Source: an uncultured Chloroflexota bacterium (GTDB taxonomy: Bacteria > Chloroflexota > Anaerolineae > Caldilineales > Caldilineaceae). From it: a DNA stretch of 14,134 nucleotides. Location: assembly GCA_903879975.1 (NCBI GenBank), contig CAIRNL010000831.1:1-14134 (forward strand), written 5' to 3'. The notes beneath the pieces are model-generated. The model saw nothing but the letters and a program-made list of their open reading frames with translations, was not told the DNA's origin and made no database searches. Shown here piece by piece: positions 9,042-14,134 of this stretch. Made by a program: the position numbers and the translations under genes. Within the stretch, counting starts at the first letter, position 1. Every line of letters starts with the position of its first letter.

Positions 9042-9238
9042 CGTTCAACTCCTTACACAATGTGGATTGCGATACCTGGCATTGGCTGATGGCCATGTGT
9101 GCCACGGTGATCGGGAAATCAGGACGGGAACTCCATCTTCCGGCAAAGGTGCTTCCGCCACGGTACTGCAGTGTACATCATCTGCTCTGGAATCAGTGCT
9201 TTTGCAATTCTCCAGCACAGAGAAAAGAGCTGCCTGCT

Positions 9239-9259
9239 GCCGGCGTCGCCTCAGCCGGC
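9239..9259 (-). terminator. Possible weak terminator at the end of the aldolase gene
   Basis: GCCGGC (9239-9244) and GCCGGC (9254-9259) can form a 6-bp all-GC stem around a 9-nt loop that contains the stop codon. On the minus strand a CTCTTTTCTCT stretch follows about 10 nt later. The distance to the T-rich stretch and the short stem make this weak. Confidence 0.3.
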
Positions 9260-10279
9260 GCCGGCCAGGGCGCCCTTGCCGCCGTAAAAATCCCACCACG
9301 GCTTGGCGCCTTTCGCCAGCACCTGATTGAGTGCCGTAATGTTTTGAACGCCGCGATCTTCCAGCCAATCGATCAGGGCGTCGTATCCCTGGGTCGCAAA
9401 GACAGGAATGCCATCCTGCCAGGTGGCGCGGCCACAGAGCACGCCGGAGAAGGGCGTACCGGCCTCGGCGGCCAGTTCCAATGTCTCGCGAAAGACGTCG
9501 TCGCTCACGCCTGCGCTCAGATAGATAAAGGGCTTCTGCGCCAGCGCAGCTGCCTCGCGGAAGAGATCCATGGCCTCGGCCTTGCTGTATGCCTGGACCC
9601 CTTGGAAGGTGGACGTGCCCGCAACAAAGGTCATGTTCACCGGCACCTCGACCTTGAGGATATCCACGCCGTACTCGGGCTTGGAGAACTCGGCCATGTA
9701 GGCCTTGACCATCTCTGGCTTGGCCTTGGCAAATTCCAGCCCCTTGGCGTCGCCTAGCACATCGTTGTAGCAGATGGGCTCCAAGAAGAAGGGCACGTCC
9801 TCTGCTTTACATTCGCTGCCGATGCGCTCGATAAAGGCCTGCTTGGCGCTGTTGATGCGCGCAGGATGAGAGGAGTTGTAGTAGAGCAACACCTTGATCG
9901 CAGTGGCGCCTGCGGCGACCAGCCGGCGCACGCTCCACTCAGGCAGCAGATCGGGCATGCGGCTGTCGTCGGTCGTATCATAGCCCGTCTGTTCGTAGGC
10001 GAGCAGGACACCGGTGCCGGGCGCACGAGCCTCCAGCGCAGGCAGGCCAAACTCGGGGTCCATGAGGATGGCGCTGGCGTGCCTGGTCAGCACCTGTGTG
10101 ACGGCTGTCTTGAATTGCGTCATCTCCGCAGCAGAGACGGGCGCTCCGCCGCGTGCCTTGCTGATCGACTTCTGGAGCGAGCCACGCTGGTCCATGGCTG
10201 CAGCGGCAATGACGCCCTGTTCATTGGCGCAGTGATGGATGCCGGCAATTTTGCCTTTGGTGAGTGTACCCTGTGCCAT
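9251..10279 (-). CDS. lacD: Class I aldolase of the DeoC/LacD family, probably tagatose 1,6-bisphosphate aldolase
   Basis: The 342-residue product is close to the usual LacD length of about 325. LacD cleaves tagatose 1,6-bisphosphate to dihydroxyacetone phosphate and glyceraldehyde 3-phosphate by a Schiff-base mechanism in the cytoplasm. Family motifs are AAAMDQRGSLQK (25-37), ILMDPEFGLPA (71-81), LLAYEQTGYD (92-101), IKVLLYY (128-134), FFLEP with Glu167, and ILKVEVPVN (207-215), whose Lys209 matches the Schiff-base Lys205 of streptococcal LacD. ATG 10279 has AGGAGG 5 nt upstream. No other lactose or galactose genes are nearby, so the real substrate could be another ketose phosphate; sulfofructose-phosphate aldolases belong to the same family. 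It stands alone, with gaps of over 200 bp on both sides. Confidence 0.85.
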   Translation of the reverse strand: MAQGTLTKGKIAGIHHCANEQGVIAAAAMDQRGSLQKSISKARGGAPVSAAEMTQFKTAVTQVLTRHASAILMDPEFGLPALEARAPGTGVLLAYEQTGYDTTDDSRMPDLLPEWSVRRLVAAGATAIKVLLYYNSSHPARINSAKQAFIERIGSECKAEDVPFFLEPICYNDVLGDAKGLEFAKAKPEMVKAYMAEFSKPEYGVDILKVEVPVNMTFVAGTSTFQGVQAYSKAEAMDLFREAAALAQKPFIYLSAGVSDDVFRETLELAAEAGTPFSGVLCGRATWQDGIPVFATQGYDALIDWLEDRGVQNITALNQVLAKGAKPWWDFYGGKGALAGAG

Positions 10280-10284
10280 CTAGG

Positions 10285-10290
10285 CCTCCT
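10285..10290 (-). promoter_or_regulatory. Ribosome binding site of the aldolase gene
   Basis: AGGAGG on the minus strand, 5 nt before ATG 10279, is a near-consensus site and fixes the start. Confidence 0.85.
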
Positions 10291-10476
10291 GTGTTTGAAA
10301 TAGTCCCGGTCGTTTGTTTTTGGCCAAATCTCTTGCGGGCTGCGGTCGACGGAGCCAGATGGGTCTCAACCGGCGCCCATCGTATCCCCTCCCAAGTCCC
10401 GATCCAAACAAGCGCTGTGAAGTCCCGCTGTATACGCTGTCTGCGCGCAGCGGACGCGTCCTCCGCTCAGATCCAT

Positions 10477-10490
10477 GCCCCTGGTGGGGC
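10477..10490 (-). terminator. Small hairpin after the P-type ATPase gene
   Basis: GCCCC (10477-10481) and GGGGC (10486-10490) form a 5-bp stem with a 4-nt TGGT loop, beginning 2 nt after the ATPase stop codon. No T-run follows, so termination here is uncertain. The 213-bp gap to the aldolase also has a 10-bp palindrome, GGACGCGTCC at 10452-10461, of unknown role. Confidence 0.3.
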
Positions 10491-10492
10491 GC

Positions 10493-13186
10493 TCAGGTCA
10501 GTACGCCGAAACTGCCGCGGCGCACAAGCATTTTCGTCAATTCGAGCACCGGCATGACGGTGGCGGCCAGCACGGCAACGATCACCCAGTCGATCCACGG
10601 CAAACTGTAGGCGCCGAATGGATTCTGGAGGAATGGCACATAGAGGATCAGGGCGAGCAGGAACAATTCCCACAAAATCGCCAGATTGAGCCATTTGTTG
10701 GCGAAGGGAGCGCGCAGCACGGAGTGACGATCGGAGCGAAAGTTGTAGGCTTTGAAAAACTGGATGAGTACCAGGCAGACAAAGGTCATTGTCATCGCTT
10801 CTTGTAAACTCCGCCCGGAGTGGATCGCCCAGACAAAGAGCCCGAGATTGACGACGGTCGACCAGATGCCGCCGGCAACCATGAGGCCAACCACCGGCCG
10901 CGTGAAAATGCCTGTTTGGGGATTGCGCGGCTTGCGCTGCATAAGGTCCGGGTCGGGTGGGTCAACCGCCAATGCCAGCGCCGGCAGCCCATCCGTTGCC
11001 AGGTTGACATAGAGAATCTGCACGGCACTGAGTGGCAGGGGCAGCCCGAGCAACGTCGCGCCTGCCATCAGGCCGATCTCGCCGATGTTGGACGACAGCA
11101 GATACATTAAGTATTTCTTGATGTTGTCGAAGATGCCACGCCCTTCGCGCACCGCCTCGACGATGGATGCAAAGTTGTCGTCGGTCAGGGTCATCGCCGC
11201 CGCTTCCTTGCTGACATCGGTGCCGGTGATGCCCATGGCGATGCCGATGTCAGCTTTCTTGAGCGCCGGCGCATCGTTGACTCCGTCACCGGTCATGGCG
11301 ACGATCTGGCCGTGACTCTGCAGGGCGCTGACCACACGCAGTTTGTGTGCAGGCGACACCCGCGCATACACTTCGATGCTTTCCACCTCGCGCTGGAAGG
11401 TCGCTTCGTCGAGATCCTCCAACGCAGCCCCGGTCAGAACGCGACCCTGCTTGAGCAGCCCCAGATCCTGGGCAATGGCCCGTGCGGTGAGCGGATGGTC
11501 GCCGGTGATCATGACTGGTTTGATGCCTGCCTGCTCGCAGGTCTCGATAGCGATTTTGACCTCGGGGCGCGGCGGGTCGATCATGCCTACCAGCCCCAGG
11601 AAGGTCAGCCCCTGTTCGGCGGCTTCCGGCGATGCATCTTGCCGCATGGCCACGGCCAGGACGCGCAGCGCCCGGCTTGCCATTTGCTGTGCCTGTTCTT
11701 CAATCTTGGCCAGCTCTGGCGCTGACAGGCCAGCCTCGCCTTCAGCGGTGAGAACTTTCGTGCAGGAGCGCAATATGACTTCCGGCGCACCTTTCGCATA
11801 GGCAACAATCGCACCGTTGTTGTCGTGCAGCGTAGTCATGCGCTTGGTCTCAGGTGTGAAGGGGATTTCATGGACGCGCGGAAAGTGCTCTTCGCTCGTT
11901 GCACGTTCGATGCCAGCCTTGGCCGCAGCGACTACCAGCGCTCCCTCGGTTGGATCGCCTTTGATATGCCAGCGGCCGCTCTGCCCATCGCGCACGAGGG
12001 TCGCATCGGACGACAGCATGCCGGCCTCGAGTGTCTGGCGGAGCCACGGCGAGAGGGTCGCTTCCACACCGTCGCACCGGAACTCGCCCTGAGGCTCGTA
12101 GCCGGCTCCAGTGACGGTGTAGCGCTGACCGCCGGCGACGATCTCGCGCACGGTCATCTCATCCTTGGTCAGCGTGCCAGTCTTGTCGGAGCAAATGACT
12201 GACGTGCTGCCCAGCGTTTCTACCGCCGAAAGGCGGCGCATGAGCGCATGGTGTTTTACCATGCGCTGCACGCCAATGGCGAGCGAAATGGTGACTACGG
12301 CGGGCAGTGCCTCCGGTACGACGGCCACAGCGAGCGCAATGCCGAAGATCAACATCTCGACGAGCGGTTGACCGCGCACCAGGCCGAGCGCAACAATAAT
12401 CCCGACGACGACAAATGCTGCCCGTGCCAGCAACCCACCGACGCGGTCGAGCTGCTCCTGGAGCGGCGTGCGGCCTGTCTCGATGGTCTCCAGCAGTTCC
12501 GCAATTTTCCCAAACTCCGTGCGCATGCCGGTGTCGGTCACGACGGCGCGCCCGCGACCATAGGTGACGGCCGTACCGGCAAAGACCATGTTCCTGCGGT
12601 CGCCGACGCCCAACTCCGCGCTGTCCAGCACCTCGACAGATTTGCTGACCGGCATCGACTCACCCGTCAGCGCCGCCTCCTCCGCTTTGAGGTTGATGGA
12701 TTCGATGACCCGTGCATCGGCAGGGACGCGATCTCCGGCATGCAACAGGACAACGTCACCCGGAACTAACGCGCGGGCAGGTACCTCGCATTCTGCTCCC
12801 TCGCGCAGCACCTTGGCCGTCGGAGCCGCCATTTCGCGCAATGCTTCGATGGCGCGCTCCGCACGGTATTCCTGGACAAAGCCCAACAGCACGGCAAACA
12901 GCACGATGACCGCAATGGCCACCGCTTCAATGCCGTGCCCCAGGAAGGCCGAAAGCGCAGCGCCAACCAGTAAAATGATGATCAGGACATTCTTGAATTG
13001 TTCCAGCAGGATTTCCCATGCCGAAACGCCGCGCGTCGCCTTGAGTTCGTTGGGGCCGAACTGCACCAATCGGTCGTTGGCCTCAGCGGCGGATACTCCT
13101 GCAGTGGAACTCTGCAGATCGGCCAAGACCTGGTCGACAGGGCGTGTGTACCATGGTGTGGACGGCCTCTCTGGCGTTGGTTCCAT
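10493..13186 (-). CDS. P-type IIA cation ATPase, probably Ca2+-transporting
   Basis: The 897-residue product pumps a cation, most likely Ca2+, out of the cytoplasm using ATP. The order is typical: cation-ATPase N-terminal domain, membrane segments, actuator domain with TGES (174-177), M4 motif PEALP (Glu292), phosphorylation motif DKTGTLT (Asp334), nucleotide-binding domain, hinge TGDGVND (632-638), then M5 NIGEIG (Asn700, Glu703), M6 NLATDG (Asn728, Thr731, Asp732) and C-terminal membrane segments. M4-M6 residues match the Ca2+ ligands of SERCA pumps. At the M8 position of SERCA Glu908 the sequence has Gln809, so one ion site may be altered. ATG 13186 is preferred, 7 bp after the aminotransferase stop; ATG 13210, overlapping that gene, is also possible and neither has a strong ribosome binding site. 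Translation is probably coupled to the gene before. Confidence 0.92.
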   Translation of the reverse strand: MEPTPERPSTPWYTRPVDQVLADLQSSTAGVSAAEANDRLVQFGPNELKATRGVSAWEILLEQFKNVLIIILLVGAALSAFLGHGIEAVAIAVIVLFAVLLGFVQEYRAERAIEALREMAAPTAKVLREGAECEVPARALVPGDVVLLHAGDRVPADARVIESINLKAEEAALTGESMPVSKSVEVLDSAELGVGDRRNMVFAGTAVTYGRGRAVVTDTGMRTEFGKIAELLETIETGRTPLQEQLDRVGGLLARAAFVVVGIIVALGLVRGQPLVEMLIFGIALAVAVVPEALPAVVTISLAIGVQRMVKHHALMRRLSAVETLGSTSVICSDKTGTLTKDEMTVREIVAGGQRYTVTGAGYEPQGEFRCDGVEATLSPWLRQTLEAGMLSSDATLVRDGQSGRWHIKGDPTEGALVVAAAKAGIERATSEEHFPRVHEIPFTPETKRMTTLHDNNGAIVAYAKGAPEVILRSCTKVLTAEGEAGLSAPELAKIEEQAQQMASRALRVLAVAMRQDASPEAAEQGLTFLGLVGMIDPPRPEVKIAIETCEQAGIKPVMITGDHPLTARAIAQDLGLLKQGRVLTGAALEDLDEATFQREVESIEVYARVSPAHKLRVVSALQSHGQIVAMTGDGVNDAPALKKADIGIAMGITGTDVSKEAAAMTLTDDNFASIVEAVREGRGIFDNIKKYLMYLLSSNIGEIGLMAGATLLGLPLPLSAVQILYVNLATDGLPALALAVDPPDPDLMQRKPRNPQTGIFTRPVVGLMVAGGIWSTVVNLGLFVWAIHSGRSLQEAMTMTFVCLVLIQFFKAYNFRSDRHSVLRAPFANKWLNLAILWELFLLALILYVPFLQNPFGAYSLPWIDWVIVAVLAATVMPVLELTKMLVRRGSFGVLT

Positions 13187-13193
13187 GAGCGTG

Positions 13194-14134
13194 TTATCCG
13201 TCCAGCCCATCGATGACACTGCCCAGAATATCGACGATCTGATCGACCTCGTCGGCATTGATGACGAGGGGTGGCGCAAAGGCCATCGTGCTGCCGACGT
13301 TGCGTGTGCGCAGCCCGCGCGCCATACAGGCATTGTAGATGGCGAGCGCCTTGGCCGGATCCGGCTCGCGCGTCTCCTTGTCTTTGACGATCTCGACCCC
13401 ACAGAGGAGGCCGCGCCCACGCACTTCGCCGACGATGCTGAAGTCGAGCAGTTTGCTCAGACCTGCTTTGAGACGTTCGCCCATGAGCCGACTGTTTTCG
13501 ACCAGGTTGTCGCGTTCAATGATTTCCAGGTTCTTGAGCCCGACTGCACAGGCTGCGGCATGGCCAGAATAGGTGTAGCCGTGCATCCACGTTTCTTCTG
13601 GCGGCGCCGTCTCGATAACCTCGCGGATCGCGTCCGAAATCTGGATGCCGCCGAGCTGTAAGTAGCCGCTGGTGACGCCCTTGGCGAAGGCCATGATGTC
13701 GGGGCGTAGCTCCCAATGTTGCTGGCCGAACCACAGTCCCGTCCGGCCAAAGCCGCAGATGACCTCGTCGGCGATGAGCAGCACATCGTACCTGTCGCAG
13801 AGAGCGCGCACGAGCGGAAAGTAGTCGTCCGGCGGTACGATGACACCCCCTACACCCTGGATCGGCTCGACAATGAATGCAGCGACATTCTCTGGCCCTT
13901 GCCGCAGAATTTCCTCTTCCAGCGCACGGGCTGCTGCCTGCCCCACGGTCTCGCCGGCCTGCATCTCGCCGGTGTAGCGATAGGGATTGGGCGCCGGGAT
14001 ATGAGAGAAGCCAGGCGCCAGCGGGCCAAACATCGTGTGATAGCGCGGGAGACCGGTGGCAGCTGTCGCCGCAACCGTGATGCCGTGGTACGCAGCCTGG
14101 CGCGAGATGATTTTGAACTTGTCCTTCCTGCCCA
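13194..14134 (-). CDS. Class III PLP-dependent aminotransferase (5' end outside the window)
   Basis: The reading frame is open to the window edge and 312 residues are present, about 120-150 short of a full class III enzyme. The visible part starts at GRKDKFKIISRQAAYHGITV, a typical substrate-domain segment. It continues through ADEVICGFGRTG (cofactor-binding Asp, codon 13767-13769), FAKGVTSGY (PLP Lys, codon 13680-13682), YTYSGHAAACAVGLKNLEII and the small C-terminal domain. The sequence resembles omega-transaminases such as putrescine- or beta-alanine-pyruvate aminotransferases, but the substrate cannot be fixed. The first Met in the visible frame (14033) lies within a conserved segment and is not the start. 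Its stop lies 7 bp from the ATPase start, suggesting an operon without an evident functional link. Confidence 0.9.
   Translation of the reverse strand, partial: GRKDKFKIISRQAAYHGITVAATAATGLPRYHTMFGPLAPGFSHIPAPNPYRYTGEMQAGETVGQAAARALEEEILRQGPENVAAFIVEPIQGVGGVIVPPDDYFPLVRALCDRYDVLLIADEVICGFGRTGLWFGQQHWELRPDIMAFAKGVTSGYLQLGGIQISDAIREVIETAPPEETWMHGYTYSGHAAACAVGLKNLEIIERDNLVENSRLMGERLKAGLSKLLDFSIVGEVRGRGLLCGVEIVKDKETREPDPAKALAIYNACMARGLRTRNVGSTMAFAPPLVINADEVDQIVDILGSVIDGLDG

Noticed and set aside
9254..9265. Perfect 12-bp palindrome GCCGGCGCCGGC as an operator
   Set aside because: It lies inside the last codons of the aldolase gene and encodes its Ala-Gly tail; GC-rich codon use explains it well enough.
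10389..10417. Promoter of the aldolase gene (TTGGAT, 17 bp, TACGAT on the minus strand)
   Set aside because: The spacing is right but the boxes match consensus at only three and four of six positions, too weak to annotate in a GC-rich gap.
10406..10420. Catabolite-control (cre/LacI-like) operator around AGCGCT upstream of the aldolase
   Set aside because: Only the central 6 bp are symmetric; the flanks do not pair, so it is no better than chance.
13211..13420. N-terminal extension of the P-type ATPase into the aminotransferase gene
   Set aside because: The extra residues are Ser/Arg-rich antilogous sequence from another frame of the aminotransferase and do not match the family N-terminus.

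Overview
The window is a gene-dense, GC-rich bacterial segment in which every complete gene lies on the minus strand; only a fragment at the left edge is on the plus strand. Composition, Pro/Thr-rich linkers in an exported protein, a large secreted alpha-2-macroglobulin and a GTCAC/GTGAC heptamer array resemble Chloroflexota (Anaerolineae/Caldilineae-like). This is an inference from general appearance: there is no rRNA or marker gene to settle it.

Layout in the direction of minus-strand transcription (right to left). (a) A class III PLP-dependent aminotransferase, whose 5' end lies outside the window, is followed after 7 bp by a P-type IIA (Ca2+-type) ATPase; the two are probably co-transcribed. 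(b) After a 213-bp gap comes a LacD-type class I aldolase with a strong ribosome binding site. (c) After 209 bp comes a two-gene operon with a 4-bp GTGA overlap: a small HEAT-repeat protein, then a lipoprotein carrying two cyclophilin domains, the first with intact active-site residues and the second degenerate. A long hairpin follows the stop codon. (d) Next is a 2050-residue secreted alpha-2-macroglobulin family protein with an intact CSEQ thioester motif, a candidate promoter and a near-perfect ribosome binding site. (e) Then comes a 6-phospho-3-hexuloisomerase (SIS domain). (f) It converges on the C-terminal end of a plus-strand membrane protein, and the convergent gap holds the heptamer array.

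The genes do not form one obvious pathway. Two sugar-phosphate enzymes (hexuloisomerase and LacD-like aldolase) suggest central carbon metabolism. The cyclophilin lipoprotein and the alpha-2-macroglobulin would both act outside the cytoplasmic membrane, where they could help fold secreted proteins and trap foreign proteases; their cooperation is inferred only from adjacency. I found no RNA gene, CRISPR array, insertion sequence or phage gene. The most unusual items are the active/degenerate cyclophilin duplication on a repeat-built stalk, the apparently non-lipidated alpha-2-macroglobulin with a Met/Ala-rich bait-like segment and no penicillin-binding protein 1C neighbour, and the heptamer array. 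None of these amounts to clear proof of a new system.
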